From positions 290,087-354,086 of the forward strand of contig NZ_MEIY01000001.1 of assembly GCF_001752365.1 (NCBI RefSeq): 64,000 nucleotides of DNA, written 5' to 3'. The first letter of the stretch is position 1. Each line of letters starts with the position of its first letter. The notes below the pieces were generated by a model. The model worked only from the letters and a program-made list of their open reading frames with translations. It was not told where the DNA came from and ran no database searches. The position numbers and the translations under genes are program-made. The DNA comes from Marinobacter sp. X15-166B (GTDB lineage Bacteria; Pseudomonadota; Gammaproteobacteria; Pseudomonadales; Oleiphilaceae). Positions 9,773 to 19,307 of this stretch are shown piece after piece.

Positions 9773-10304
9773 AAAAGTGCTCGCGGTAGTGCTGCAACTC
9801 GGCGATGGAGTCACGGATATCGTCCAGCGCCAGGTGGGTGCCCTTTTTGCTGACCCCTTGCAACACGTCCGGACGCCAGCGCCGCGCCAGCTCTTTCACC
9901 GTGCTCACATCCAGGTTGCGGTAATGAAAAAACGCTTCCAGCCGGGGCATGTATTTGACCAGAAAACGGCGGTCCTGACCGACGCTGTTGCCGCACAGGG
10001 GTGACTGCCCGGGTTCAAGGTGCTGGCTGAGAAACGCCAGGGTCTGCTGCTCCGCCTCTGCTTCCGAGATATGGCTGTCACGTACCCGCTGGGTGAGGCC
10101 GTTTTCACCGTGGGTGCGGGTGCACCATTCGTCCATGGCGTCGAGCAGGCTGTCGGGCTGTTTCACGGCAAGCACCGGCCCTTCGGCAATGATCTGCAGG
10201 TTGGCGTCGGTGACGATGGTGGCGATTTCGATGATCCGTTCCTGCTCCGGGTCAAGCCCGGTCATTTCCAGATCGATCCAGACCAGACGATCAGTTGTTG
10301 CCAT
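9759..10304 (-). CDS. orn: Oligoribonuclease Orn
   Basis: Orn is a DEDDh 3'-5' exonuclease that finishes RNA decay by degrading dinucleotides, including pGpG produced from c-di-GMP. The Exo I motif is [14 protein letters not shown], and the Exo III region reads [14 protein letters not shown]. The length of 181 residues is typical. GGAGAG precedes the ATG at 10304. It diverges from rsgA and converges on queG. In a c-di-GMP-rich neighbourhood its pGpG role is relevant, though it is an essential housekeeping gene anyway. Confidence 0.96.
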   Translation of the reverse strand: MATTDRLVWIDLEMTGLDPEQERIIEIATIVTDANLQIIAEGPVLAVKQPDSLLDAMDEWCTRTHGENGLTQRVRDSHISEAEAEQQTLAFLSQHLEPGQSPLCGNSVGQDRRFLVKYMPRLEAFFHYRNLDVSTVKELARRWRPDVLQGVSKKGTHLALDDIRDSIAELQHYREHFFNLQ

Positions 10305-10433
10305 CAGAAAACTCTCCGTGCACGGCGTCGGTGCACCGCGAACCGAAGACCGCGGGGCAGACTCAATGTGAATATTTGGCGTATGATGTCACAACCGTCC
10401 ATTTTACGATACCAACAGCAAAGCAGGAGATTC

Positions 10434-11492
10434 ATGGCGAAACGGCGACTCAATAAGCAGCAACAGTGGCGCATCGAAAAAATTCAGGCGGAGCGGACCG
10501 CACGCTCGAAACGCAGGGAACAGGAAATCGACCTGCAACTGGCGGCGGGCGCACTTGGCGCCGAACAGCCCGGTCTGGTGATTGCCCATTACGGCCAGCA
10601 GCTGGATATTGAAGCCCGTGACGGTAAAAACGCCGGTGAACTTTACCGTTGTTTTGTCCGCGCCAACATTGGCAGCCTGGTGACCGGTGACCGGGTGGTC
10701 TGGCGGGCCGGTGCCGACGGCCAGACCGGGGTGGTGGTGGCCCGGGAAGAACGCTCCACCCTGCTGCAGCGCCCCGACAATTTCGGCAACCTCAAACCGG
10801 TCGCTGCCAATATCGATCACATTATTCTGGTTATTGCCCCCGAACCCGAGCCCCACGACAACCTGATCGACCGCTATCTGGTGGCGGCGGAAAACACCGG
10901 CATCCCGGCGGTTATTCTGCTCAACAAGGCCGACCTGCTGAGCAACGCCAACCGGCCGCACATCGACACCTTGCTGGCCCGTTATGAAACCCTGGGTTAC
11001 ACGGTGGTACAAACCTCCGCGCTGACCGCGGACAAGACGCCCGCCCCGCCGGTCCAGGCGCTGGTGGAAGGCCGCACCAGTGTGTTTGTGGGGCAGTCGG
11101 GGGTGGGCAAGTCGTCGATCATCCAGACCCTGCTGCCGGACGAATCCCTGCGGGTGGGCGCGCTGTCAGAAAGCACCGGCAAGGGCACCCACACCACCAC
11201 CACGGCCAAGCTGTTCCACCTGGCCTGCGGCGGCGACCTGATTGACTCTCCGGGAATCCGCGAGTTCGGCTTGTGGCACATGACCCCACAGGAAATTGAA
11301 TACGGTTTCCGGGAAATTCGCGATCTGATCGGCAGCTGCAAGTTTCGCAACTGCCAGCACAAGAACGACCCCGGCTGCGCCCTCAACCAGGCCGCAGCAG
11401 ACGGGACGATCAGCGCCGAGCGTCTGCACAGCTTTCACCGGATTCTGCTGGCCATGGCAGAACAGCAGGCCCGCGGCCTGTCCCTCGACTGA
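10434..11492 (+). CDS. rsgA: Small ribosomal subunit biogenesis GTPase RsgA
   Basis: RsgA is a circularly permuted GTPase that checks late 30S assembly. An OB fold (about 60-125) precedes the G domain, where G4 (LLNKADLL) comes before G1 (GQSGVGKSSI) and G3 (DSPGIREFG), as expected for the permuted order. The C-terminal zinc finger is CKFRNCQHKNDPGC. The ATG at 10434 is chosen because AGGAG lies 6 bases upstream and it yields the usual MAKRRLNKQQQ start and 352 residues. Longer in-frame starts reach into orn. Confidence 0.95.
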   Translation: MAKRRLNKQQQWRIEKIQAERTARSKRREQEIDLQLAAGALGAEQPGLVIAHYGQQLDIEARDGKNAGELYRCFVRANIGSLVTGDRVVWRAGADGQTGVVVAREERSTLLQRPDNFGNLKPVAANIDHIILVIAPEPEPHDNLIDRYLVAAENTGIPAVILLNKADLLSNANRPHIDTLLARYETLGYTVVQTSALTADKTPAPPVQALVEGRTSVFVGQSGVGKSSIIQTLLPDESLRVGALSESTGKGTHTTTTAKLFHLACGGDLIDSPGIREFGLWHMTPQEIEYGFREIRDLIGSCKFRNCQHKNDPGCALNQAAADGTISAERLHSFHRILLAMAEQQARGLSLD

Positions 11493-11663
11493 GCAGCCGG
11501 TTCGCCCCGACCCGGCTAATCATCCGGATTGGCGGTATCGGGCTGCGGACGGGGTTCTAACCAGTCCCCACTCTCCAACTGGCGGCGCGCCTCCTGCTGC
11601 ACGTCAGCCGCAGGCGCGGTCAGATCAATCACCGGAATGTCCGCGGCGTCCCTGCGACTGGCG

Positions 11664-12485
11664 TTACTGTGAATGTTGCGGGCGGTTTTTTTCGTTCAGC
11701 ACGATGATCGCAATGCGCCGGTTCACCGGCGCCTCCGGATTGTTCCTGTCGAACAGCACCGAATCACTCAGCCCCACCACCCGCGCCACCTGCCCCTGGG
11801 CAACGCCACCGGCTACCAGGGCGCGGCGGGCCGTGTTGGCCCGGTCGGCCGACAGTTCCCAGTTGGTGTAGCCCGGCCGCCCGCGGAACGGGGTGCTGTC
11901 GGTGTGGCCGGTAATGCTGAGCTTATTGGGCACTGCACTGAGCGGCTTGGCCAGCTCGAACAGGATGTCTTGTGAATAATACTTGAGCTGGGCCCGGCCG
12001 CTCGCGAACATGGGCCGTTTGGAGCGGTCGACAATCTGGATACGTAACCCTTCGTCGGTTATATCAATCAGCAGCTGATCCTTGAACTCGTGCAGGGTGG
12101 GGCTTTGCTCGATCTGCTCCTGCAGACGCTGCAACAGTTCCTCCATCTGGCGCTGTTCGAGGGATTCCGCCAGTGCTTCAATGCGCTCGTCCTCCAGCCG
12201 CACCTTGTGATCGCCGGCCTCAATCAACGGTGAATCCACCACCGACACGCTTCCGCCCAGATCAATCGGATTGGCTGAACCGCCGTCGGTAAAACCGATC
12301 GGGTCTTTGAAATACCCCTCCACCGCATTGATCTGCTCCGGGGAGGCCGTTGCTGTCAGCCACAGCACCAGAAAAAACGCCATCATGGCGGTGGCAAAGT
12401 CTGCAAAGGCAACCTTCCACGCCCCGCCATGGCGGGCCTTCACCACCTTTCTTACCCGTTTGACAATGATGGGTCGCTGTTCCAC
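11664..12485 (-). CDS. motB: Flagellar stator protein MotB, C-terminus probably frameshifted
   Basis: MotB and MotA form the proton-driven stator of the flagellar motor. One membrane helix carries the proton-binding Asp (FADFATAMMAFFLVLWL, D29). A plug/linker and an OmpA-like peptidoglycan-binding domain (SITGHTDSTPFRG) follow. The start is a GTG at 12485 with AGGTGA upstream. The written frame stops at 11664 right after a T7 run (11686-11692; A7 in the gene). With six bases there, the frame continues as NEKTARNIHSNASRRD and ends at a TAG at 11516, adding about 50 acidic, MotB-like residues. The conserved domains are complete either way, so function may not be lost. Confidence 0.93.
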   Translation of the reverse strand: MEQRPIIVKRVRKVVKARHGGAWKVAFADFATAMMAFFLVLWLTATASPEQINAVEGYFKDPIGFTDGGSANPIDLGGSVSVVDSPLIEAGDHKVRLEDERIEALAESLEQRQMEELLQRLQEQIEQSPTLHEFKDQLLIDITDEGLRIQIVDRSKRPMFASGRAQLKYYSQDILFELAKPLSAVPNKLSITGHTDSTPFRGRPGYTNWELSADRANTARRALVAGGVAQGQVARVVGLSDSVLFDRNNPEAPVNRRIAIIVLNEKNRPQHSQ

Positions 12486-12521
12486 ACGCTCACCTGCTGC
12501 TGCGATTGTTGATTGCGCTGA

Positions 12522-13373
12522 TTACTTGGCGCGGACGTGATCGTTCAGTTCCTGAAACGCCGGTCGCTTGTTGGTGGGCAGGGCCTTGCGTCCAAATTCA
12601 ATTGCCATCTGCGGCGCCTGCCCGGACACCATCGCCACAATGGCCGATTTGGCACACTCATAGGCTTTCAACTCGTACTTGGCGTGATGCTCAAGCGCGG
12701 TGGAGGTCGGGCCCACAAAGCCGTACCCCATCCAGATACCCAGAAAGGTGCCCACCAGGGCAGCGGCCACGGCCAGACCAATCCGTTCCGGTCCCTCACT
12801 GAGGAAGCTCATGGTGATCACGATGCCCAGCACCGCTGCTATGATTCCCAGCCCCGGGAGGGCGTCCGCCACCTTATTCACGGCGTGCGCCGGCTCGTCC
12901 AGCTCGTGACTGCGACTTTCGATTTCATTGTCCATCATGCCCTCGATTTCGTGGGGCGCCATGTTGCCGGTGCTGATGATGCGCAGATAATCGGTAATAA
13001 ACACCAGCAACTCTTTCGATTTCATCACCGCCGGGTAACGCAAAAAGATCTCACTGGCTTCCGGGTTGTCGATATCCTCTTCGATGGACATCACCCCCTG
13101 TTTGCGCGATTTGTCAAAAATATCGTAAAGCAGGCTTAACAAATCCACGTAGTAGGCCTTGTTGAACGGTGACCCCACCAGCAACTGCAAGGTGCCGCGA
13201 AACACCTGTTTGATGATGTAGCCCGGGTTAGCAATGATGAACGACCCCAACGCAGCCCCACCAATGATCAGCACCTCGGTTGGCTGCCACAACACCAGCA
13301 GATTACCGCCGTGCAGTACATAGCCACCCAATACGCTGGCAACAACAATGATTGCTCCAATAATCAACGCCAT
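12522..13373 (-). CDS. motA: Flagellar stator protein MotA
   Basis: MotA is the four-helix stator subunit that surrounds MotB and pushes on FliG. The ATG at 13373 gives MALIIGAIIVVASVLGGYVLHGG, the usual first helix, and 283 residues. A longer reading frame to 13490 has no family support. The cytoplasmic loop contains DIDNPEASEIFLRYP, and the last helices contain DALPGLGIIAAVLGIVITM, the conserved Pro region. It is 36 bases ahead of motB. No other flagellar gene is in the window. I could not find a convincing FliA promoter in the 234-base gap to psd. Confidence 0.96.
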   Translation of the reverse strand: MALIIGAIIVVASVLGGYVLHGGNLLVLWQPTEVLIIGGAALGSFIIANPGYIIKQVFRGTLQLLVGSPFNKAYYVDLLSLLYDIFDKSRKQGVMSIEEDIDNPEASEIFLRYPAVMKSKELLVFITDYLRIISTGNMAPHEIEGMMDNEIESRSHELDEPAHAVNKVADALPGLGIIAAVLGIVITMSFLSEGPERIGLAVAAALVGTFLGIWMGYGFVGPTSTALEHHAKYELKAYECAKSAIVAMVSGQAPQMAIEFGRKALPTNKRPAFQELNDHVRAK

Positions 13374-13607
13374 ATCGAAATGCTTACCCTTTTCGTAAAA
13401 TCCCGGAGAACATTTGACCAAGCTGGCCGGCAAAGACCCCCACCCCCCGGCAACGTCCGCTGCGGGGGTTGTGCCGCGCAATGGTAGCAAGCCGGCCGTG
13501 AAATTGTGACCGCAGGCCAGTTCGGGTGGTCAGCAAACAGTTACGCCCCCGCGCGCAGAGTTTGATAGAATCCGGCGCTTCCACGTCTTTGCACAAGAGT
13601 ATCTTCA

Positions 13608-14465
13608 ATGTTCGACAAATTGTTTGTATTGAGCCAGTACCTGATTCCGCAGCTGGCCCTTTCCAGACTTGCCGGCAAGCTGGCAGATAATGACCGTGCC
13701 CCGGCGCTGAAAAACCGGGTAATCAAATGGTTTATCGGCCGCTACGGCGTCAACATGAGCGAAGCTCTTGAATCCGACCCCAACGCGTACCGCAGTTTCA
13801 ACGAGTTCTTCACCCGCCCCCTGAAACCGGGTCTGCGTCCGGTGGACCCGGCTGCCGACGTACTGGTGAGCCCGGTAGACGGCGCCATCAGCCAGCTCGG
13901 CCAGATCAGTGACGACCGGGTTTTCCAGGCCAAGGGGCAAAGTTTCAGCCTGACCGAACTGCTGGGTGGCGATCAGGCGCTCGCCGACGAATTTACCGCC
14001 GGCGAGTTCGCGACCATTTACCTGGCCCCCAAGGATTACCACCGCATTCACATGCCGCTGGCGGGCACCCTGCGGGAAACCGTCTACGTGCCCGGCAAGT
14101 TGTTTTCGGTCAATCCGGTTACCGCCGCCCATGTCCCCAATCTGTTTGCCCGCAACGAGCGGGTCGCGGCCATCTTCGACACCGAGTTCGGTCCCATGGC
14201 CCTGGTGCTGGTGGGTGCAATGATTGTCGGCAGTGTGGAAACCACCTGGGCGGGCATTGTCGCTCCCGGCTCTGGCAAGGTGACCAGCACCCGCCCCGCA
14301 GCGGACAGCGCGCCCATCACCTTCGACAAGGGACAGGAAATGGGCCGGTTTCGGTTGGGGTCTACGGTGGTGCTGGTCATGCCCAAAGACGCGGTTCGCT
14401 GGAACCAGGAGCTGGCCGCCGGTCATACCGTGAAGATGGGACAAGCCTTTGGCACGAAGGCCTGA
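13608..14465 (+). CDS. psd: Phosphatidylserine decarboxylase proenzyme
   Basis: Psd converts phosphatidylserine to phosphatidylethanolamine in the inner membrane. The self-cleavage motif LGST (about residue 252, in FRLGSTVVLVMP) generates the pyruvoyl cofactor at its Ser. SPVDGAI and the PKDYHRIHMP histidine region are present. Length, 285 residues, is typical of proteobacterial Psd. Divergent from motA and convergent with epmA. Confidence 0.96.
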   Translation: MFDKLFVLSQYLIPQLALSRLAGKLADNDRAPALKNRVIKWFIGRYGVNMSEALESDPNAYRSFNEFFTRPLKPGLRPVDPAADVLVSPVDGAISQLGQISDDRVFQAKGQSFSLTELLGGDQALADEFTAGEFATIYLAPKDYHRIHMPLAGTLRETVYVPGKLFSVNPVTAAHVPNLFARNERVAAIFDTEFGPMALVLVGAMIVGSVETTWAGIVAPGSGKVTSTRPAADSAPITFDKGQEMGRFRLGSTVVLVMPKDAVRWNQELAAGHTVKMGQAFGTKA

Positions 14466-14489
14466 GCAAGCGGCGCGGCGGCCGCCGGT

Positions 14490-15497
14490 TCAGGCCCGCT
14501 CGAACGGAAACGCCAGAACGTCGGCAATCGAGTCTGCGCCGAGCTTGAGCATCAGCAGCCGGTCGAGCCCGAGGGCCACGCCCGAACACTCGGGCAGGCC
14601 CGCCTCCAGTGCCTGCACCAGCAGTTCATCCACCGGCATCACCGGTTTGCCCAGGCGGCTGCGCTGCTGGTTATCCAGCGTGAAGCGCTGCCGCTGTTCA
14701 CCGGCATCGGTCAGTTCCCAGTAGCCGTTACACAGCTCAATGCCGGCCACATAAAGTTCAAAGCGGTGCGCCACTTCAACCCCGTTCACCACTGAGATTT
14801 TCGCCAGCGCGGCCTGAGAGGCCGGGTAGTGACAGATGAACACCGGCGGCTGCTCTCTGAGTGCCGGCTCCAGCTCGTGGCTGAGCAACAGGTCCAGACA
14901 GCCGTCCCGCCCCAACTCGGCCGCCAGCGCGGCATCCACCCAGGGGCCACAGCGTTCGATCAGCGCGGTGTCACTGATCGTGAACGGGTCAATGCCCACG
15001 TACTTGTGCATGGCCTCGCCATAGCTGAGTACGCCGGGGCGCGGGCAGTCGAGCCAGCCACACACCAGATCCGCCACTTCCGCCATCAGTTCGGTATCGG
15101 TGATGCCGGTGCGGTACCACTCCAGCAGGGAGAATTCAGGGTTGTGTCGGCGGCCGCGCTCGCCGTCGCGAAACGCGCGGTACACCTGATAGATGGACCC
15201 GGAGCCGGCAGCCAGCAGCCGTTTCATGTGGTATTCCGGGGAGGGTTGCAGCCAGCCGGCGCGCCCGTCATGGCCCGGCACCGGCAACACGGTCGCCGCA
15301 ACACTGTCGATGTTGACATCGGTCACGCCACAATGGCTGAGCACGGGCGTTTCGACTTCCAATACCCCGCGGCGGGCAAAAAAATCGCGCACATACGCAA
15401 GCTGGCGGGCGCGCTCACGCAACGCCCCCAGCGACGCGGTTGGCTGCCAGTCGGTGTCTGTGGTGGCGGGATTTCCCGCCCCGGTTACGCTGGTCAA
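14490..15497 (-). CDS. epmA: EF-P-lysine lysyltransferase EpmA
   Basis: EpmA is a lysyl-tRNA-synthetase-like enzyme without an anticodon domain. It attaches (R)-beta-lysine to a conserved Lys of EF-P. Class II motif 2 appears as YQVYRAFRDGE and motif 3 as GVALGLDRLLML. GVLEVETP and SPEYHMKRLL also match. The only usable start before the conserved WQPTASLGALRERA is a TTG at 15497, one base after the efp stop and without a clear Shine-Dalgarno. Translation is probably coupled to efp. Confidence 0.93.
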   Translation of the reverse strand: MTSVTGAGNPATTDTDWQPTASLGALRERARQLAYVRDFFARRGVLEVETPVLSHCGVTDVNIDSVAATVLPVPGHDGRAGWLQPSPEYHMKRLLAAGSGSIYQVYRAFRDGERGRRHNPEFSLLEWYRTGITDTELMAEVADLVCGWLDCPRPGVLSYGEAMHKYVGIDPFTISDTALIERCGPWVDAALAAELGRDGCLDLLLSHELEPALREQPPVFICHYPASQAALAKISVVNGVEVAHRFELYVAGIELCNGYWELTDAGEQRQRFTLDNQQRSRLGKPVMPVDELLVQALEAGLPECSGVALGLDRLLMLKLGADSIADVLAFPFERA

Positions 15498-15498
15498 C

Positions 15499-16074
15499 TC
15501 AGGAACTTTTTACCCGGTTCACGTATTCGCCGGTACGGGTGTCGACTTTCAGCACCTCGCCGATGGTGATGAACAGCGGGACACTGACCACCGCGCCGGT
15601 GCTCAGGGTTGCCGGCTTGGAGCCGCCCTGGGCCGTATCGCCTTTCATACCCGGGTCGGTTTCCACCACTTCCAGCTCCACGAAGTTGGGCGGTGTCACC
15701 GTCAAAGGCGCACCGTTGTACAGGGTGACCGTGTACACATCCTGTTCCTTCAGCCATTTCAGGGCATCGCTGACGGCCTTGGCATCCGCCGCGTGCTGCT
15801 CGAACGACCCGTCTGTGGCCATGAAGTGCCAGAATTCGCCGTCCGTGTAGAGGTACTCCATATCCTGATCGACCACGTCGGCAGCTTCCAGCGATTCGCC
15901 GGACTTGAACGTGCGCTCCCACACCCGGTTGTTCATGAGATTGCGCAGTTTAACCCGGTTAAACGCCTGCCCTTTCCCCGGCTTAACAAACTCGTTTTCC
16001 AGAATGATGCACGGATCGCCTTCGAGTAAAACTTTAAGACCGCTACGGAATTCGTTGGTAGAATAGGAAGCCAT
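15499..16074 (-). CDS. efp: Translation elongation factor P
   Basis: EF-P relieves ribosome stalling at polyproline stretches. The modification site Lys34 sits in PGKGQAF, the context recognised by EpmA, and both modification enzymes are neighbours. The KOW-like domain and two OB domains are complete (about 191 residues). The ATG at 16074 gives [14 protein letters not shown]. Longer in-frame extensions run antisense through epmB and are not credible. It is divergent from epmB and followed immediately by epmA. Confidence 0.96.
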   Translation of the reverse strand: MASYSTNEFRSGLKVLLEGDPCIILENEFVKPGKGQAFNRVKLRNLMNNRVWERTFKSGESLEAADVVDQDMEYLYTDGEFWHFMATDGSFEQHAADAKAVSDALKWLKEQDVYTVTLYNGAPLTVTPPNFVELEVVETDPGMKGDTAQGGSKPATLSTGAVVSVPLFITIGEVLKVDTRTGEYVNRVKSS

Positions 16075-16119
16075 GAAATGTTCACCTGAAATTACACATT
16101 TAATATCTGAAAGGTCGCC

Positions 16120-17175
16120 ATGATACAGCGAACTCCCGTTCGTATAGAAGCCCAGTTGCTGGATAACCAGTGTCCCGATGACGATACCCCAACGTGGCAG
16201 CAGATTCTGGCTGATTCTATCACCTGTCCGGAATCCTTGCTTGCCCAGCTGGGTCTGGACCCGGCGAGCTGGCTGCAGGGCGCCCGCGCCGGCCACAAAC
16301 TGTTTCCGGTACGGGTACCCGCCCCCTATCTGGCACGCATCCGCCCGGGCGACCCCGAAGATCCGCTGCTGCGGCAGGTGATGCCGCTCGCGGACGAAGC
16401 GCGTGTGGTTGACGGGTTTGTGCGGGATCCGTTGGAAGAAGCCGGCGCCACCGCAGGCACTGGCTTGATCCGCAAGTACCGCAGCCGCGCCCTGTTGATG
16501 ATCACCGGGCAGTGCGCGATCAACTGCCGTTATTGTTTCCGCCGCCACTTCCCCTACGATCAGCACCGGTTGTCGCCCCAGGATCGCACTGCGGCGCTGC
16601 ACCAGCTGCAGCAGGCGCCGGAAATCAATGAAGTGATTTTCAGTGGCGGCGACCCCCTGGCAGTCAATGACCGGTTGCTGGCACGGTGGGTGGACAATCT
16701 GGCGGCCATCCCCCACATCAAGCGTATTCGCATCCACACCCGGCTGCCGGTGGTCATCCCGCAGCGGGTGACCGACGACCTGCTGCAGTGGCTCAGTCAC
16801 CCGGGCCTGCAGTTTGTGATGGTGCTGCACATCAATCACCCGGCCGAACTGGACGCGCCCACCCGGGCTGCGTTGCAACGCCTGACCGGGGCGGGGGTTA
16901 CCCTGCTCAATCAAAGCGTCATCCTGCACGGCGTCAACGACCGGACAGACACGCTCTACCAGTTGAGCGAGACTTTATTCGACGCCGGGGTACTCCCCTA
17001 TTACCTGCACACCTTTGACCCGGTAGCGGGGGCTCATCATTTCAATGTCGACGACGACCGGGCCCGCCAGCTGGTGCGCGAACTCAACGCTTTGCTGCCG
17101 GGCTTTCTGGTCCCCCGACTGGTGCGGGAAATTCCCGGGAAGTCAGGGAAAACCCCACTGGACCTCAATTTCTGA
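16120..17175 (+). CDS. epmB: EF-P beta-lysylation protein EpmB (lysine 2,3-aminomutase-like)
   Basis: EpmB is a radical SAM, PLP-dependent enzyme that converts (S)-alpha-lysine to (R)-beta-lysine for EF-P. The iron-sulfur motif CxxxCxxC reads [15 protein letters not shown] (about residue 127). [11 protein letters not shown] and the HINHPAEL region are typical of the aminomutase family. The length is 351 residues. AAAGG precedes the ATG at 16120. It starts only 45 bases from divergent efp. Confidence 0.95.
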   Translation: MIQRTPVRIEAQLLDNQCPDDDTPTWQQILADSITCPESLLAQLGLDPASWLQGARAGHKLFPVRVPAPYLARIRPGDPEDPLLRQVMPLADEARVVDGFVRDPLEEAGATAGTGLIRKYRSRALLMITGQCAINCRYCFRRHFPYDQHRLSPQDRTAALHQLQQAPEINEVIFSGGDPLAVNDRLLARWVDNLAAIPHIKRIRIHTRLPVVIPQRVTDDLLQWLSHPGLQFVMVLHINHPAELDAPTRAALQRLTGAGVTLLNQSVILHGVNDRTDTLYQLSETLFDAGVLPYYLHTFDPVAGAHHFNVDDDRARQLVRELNALLPGFLVPRLVREIPGKSGKTPLDLNF

Positions 17176-17351
17176 CCGGGTCCACACTGGGCAACAGGCG
17201 CAATACCACGCCAAATCCTGCCCGCTAGGCAAGGTCCCGCTTTCTGTGTACTCTTTATTATTTTAAAATGCCCGGCATGCATGACGATCACACACCCAAT
17301 CCGAGTACGGCCAGCATGACCATCCGAAGACCTCGTGGACGCTTGTAGCGT

Positions 17352-19160
17352 ATGATTCTGAAACCTGACCTGACCGTTCCTGAGCAAAGAACAGCCAGCC
17401 TGTCCTATTGCGACACCTCCCCAAAAGCGTTCAAGGGGTGGGTGCAGAGTCTGCCGATCGCCAACATTGGCGAGGCCTCCCGCCAGCTATACCATGCGGT
17501 CATCGAACTGAACCAGCTGATCATTGCCCCCCAGCTGCGCCTGCAGTTTCTGGATCTGCTGCGCCCCAAAATACATTTTGTGTGCAGTGAGTTGTCACGT
17601 CATTACTTTGGCCATTCCGTCAGTCTGCCGGAAAAGCCGAGAAAAATTGCCAACCTGTCCCAGGCGCTGCAGCTGCACCTGGCCAACGGTTACAAATTGT
17701 GCGTGCTGGGCTTCATCGACAAGGGCGGCCTCCACCGGAATCGCAAGGCGCTTGCCACCAGTTGCCATCGGGCGATCTCCGAACTGGGGGCCACCATCGT
17801 CAGGTCCTATCAGCTGTATTGCCCCAGCCCCGCTCACAGCTGGCTGGAATGTCACCGTCTGTACCGGTTCGCTCAAGGCAACAGGCTCGCGCATTATGCC
17901 GTAGAGGACACCGCCTTGCCGGCCCGCAAGGCCAGTCAGGTAGGCGAGTGTTACAAACGGGTGGCGCTGCTTGGCTGCGTGCGCCCCAACCAGCTCCGGC
18001 AAGATGAGCTGGCCCTGGTCTACGATCTGCTGGATTCCTGGAGCCAGCACCTGCAGTGCGAGGGCGACGTCCGCACATCTTCCCTGTTTGTGATCGACAC
18101 CGAGCGTGACGGCCCACCCATCTACCGCAGTCTGGTGGCGGCCCAGCAACTCGGCGCGAATCATTTCAGCCTCGACACGCAACAGCTCGCCGACAAGATC
18201 GCCAGCCGCGCCCCCGCCAAGGGGCGCCGGACCCGACAGGACGAGGACCTTGCCATACCCTCCGGCGTCAGCGACGTATTGCTGGCGCACCTGAGTCAGG
18301 CCCTGGGGCCTCTGGCAGAGCGCAATTTCAATCGCACCGACAGCCAGGGCACGCTGGAAATATGCGTGGGTCTGACCGCCGTGCATTACTTTATTGCGGA
18401 CGAACGAACCTTCAGTCAGTTCGTTGCCGGCAACGAAGAGCAGGATGATGAGGAAAATATATTCATCACCGCGTCCCGTCACAATGCCGACGTCTGGGCC
18501 GGCGCCCACGACACCGACCAGCGCGAAGACCGGCTTTATTCGGCCAACACCCCGATCACCTTCCGCAACCGTCATGGCGGCGCACTCGCCTCCCCGGGGG
18601 ACAAGCACACGCCTAAGGCTTACCGCGCCAGCCTGAGCAACTCCAGTCCGGGCGGTTACGGCCTGGCCTGGGAAGGCAACACCCCGGCCGCACTGCAAGC
18701 GGGGGAAGTGGTCGGCGTCCGCGAATCCTCGACGCACCCCTGGAGCGTGGCCGTGGTGCGCTGGTTACGGCAGATCCGTGGCCAAGGCACCCAGGTGGGC
18801 ATCGAGTTGCTGGCACCCAGTGCAGCCCCCGCAGCGGTGCGCCTGATCCAGATCACGGGGAATGGCAGCGAATATCTGCGCGGCTTGCTGCTCCCGGTGA
18901 CCACCGCCGGCAGCCAGCAGGCCACCCTGATCACGCCACGCCTGCCATTTCAGGCGGGCAGCCGCATCAGCCTGATGCACGATGAGCGGGAAGACGATGG
19001 GCAGCTGACCAGAAAGGTACTGGCGACCGGCAGCATCAGCCAGTTTGAGCTGACCCTGCAGTCGGCCAGCCACCGAATGGAGCCTGCCCCCCGCTCGCCT
19101 GCTCAAGCGGTCAACAGCCCTAACGAAGACGAGTTTGACTCGCTCTGGCCATCCCTGTGA
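17352..19160 (+). CDS. Uncharacterised protein with atypical C-terminal PilZ-like domain, upstream of fimX
   Basis: A 602-residue soluble protein with no signal peptide or membrane segment. Residues 1 to about 370 form a conserved region of unknown function with Cys-, Arg- and Leu-rich helices. Around residues 420-520 there is a PilZ-like stretch: NSSPGG matches the [D/N]xSxxG motif that contacts c-di-GMP, followed by GYGLAWEG and alternating beta-strand-like segments. The usual paired Arg motif is weak, so ligand binding is uncertain. Position directly before fimX matches a conserved gene in Pseudomonas and suggests a role in type IV pilus control or c-di-GMP sensing. The acidic tail ends DEFDSLWPSL. 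Confidence 0.8.
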   Translation: MILKPDLTVPEQRTASLSYCDTSPKAFKGWVQSLPIANIGEASRQLYHAVIELNQLIIAPQLRLQFLDLLRPKIHFVCSELSRHYFGHSVSLPEKPRKIANLSQALQLHLANGYKLCVLGFIDKGGLHRNRKALATSCHRAISELGATIVRSYQLYCPSPAHSWLECHRLYRFAQGNRLAHYAVEDTALPARKASQVGECYKRVALLGCVRPNQLRQDELALVYDLLDSWSQHLQCEGDVRTSSLFVIDTERDGPPIYRSLVAAQQLGANHFSLDTQQLADKIASRAPAKGRRTRQDEDLAIPSGVSDVLLAHLSQALGPLAERNFNRTDSQGTLEICVGLTAVHYFIADERTFSQFVAGNEEQDDEENIFITASRHNADVWAGAHDTDQREDRLYSANTPITFRNRHGGALASPGDKHTPKAYRASLSNSSPGGYGLAWEGNTPAALQAGEVVGVRESSTHPWSVAVVRWLRQIRGQGTQVGIELLAPSAAPAAVRLIQITGNGSEYLRGLLLPVTTAGSQQATLITPRLPFQAGSRISLMHDEREDDGQLTRKVLATGSISQFELTLQSASHRMEPAPRSPAQAVNSPNEDEFDSLWPSL

Positions 19161-19307
19161 CTGGCCGGCGGGTCGAGGCTTGTCATCGCGTCTGATCCCC
19201 TGCATGATTCAGGTAAGTCAAAGCCGGACAATGGCATAGCACGCAGTTTCTACCCGCGACCAAGATTGTCCGGCTCCGCCACCGATGTTTTATGAGACGC
19301 TTGTAGA

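Noticed and set aside
13374..13607. FliA (sigma-28) promoter for motAB
   Set aside because: No TAAA-N15-GCCGATAA-like match in the right orientation; left unassigned.
14459..14503. GGCCTGA/TCAGGCC repeat between psd and epmA as a terminator
   Set aside because: Short arms with a long GC-rich loop that include both stop codons and no T-run; not convincing.
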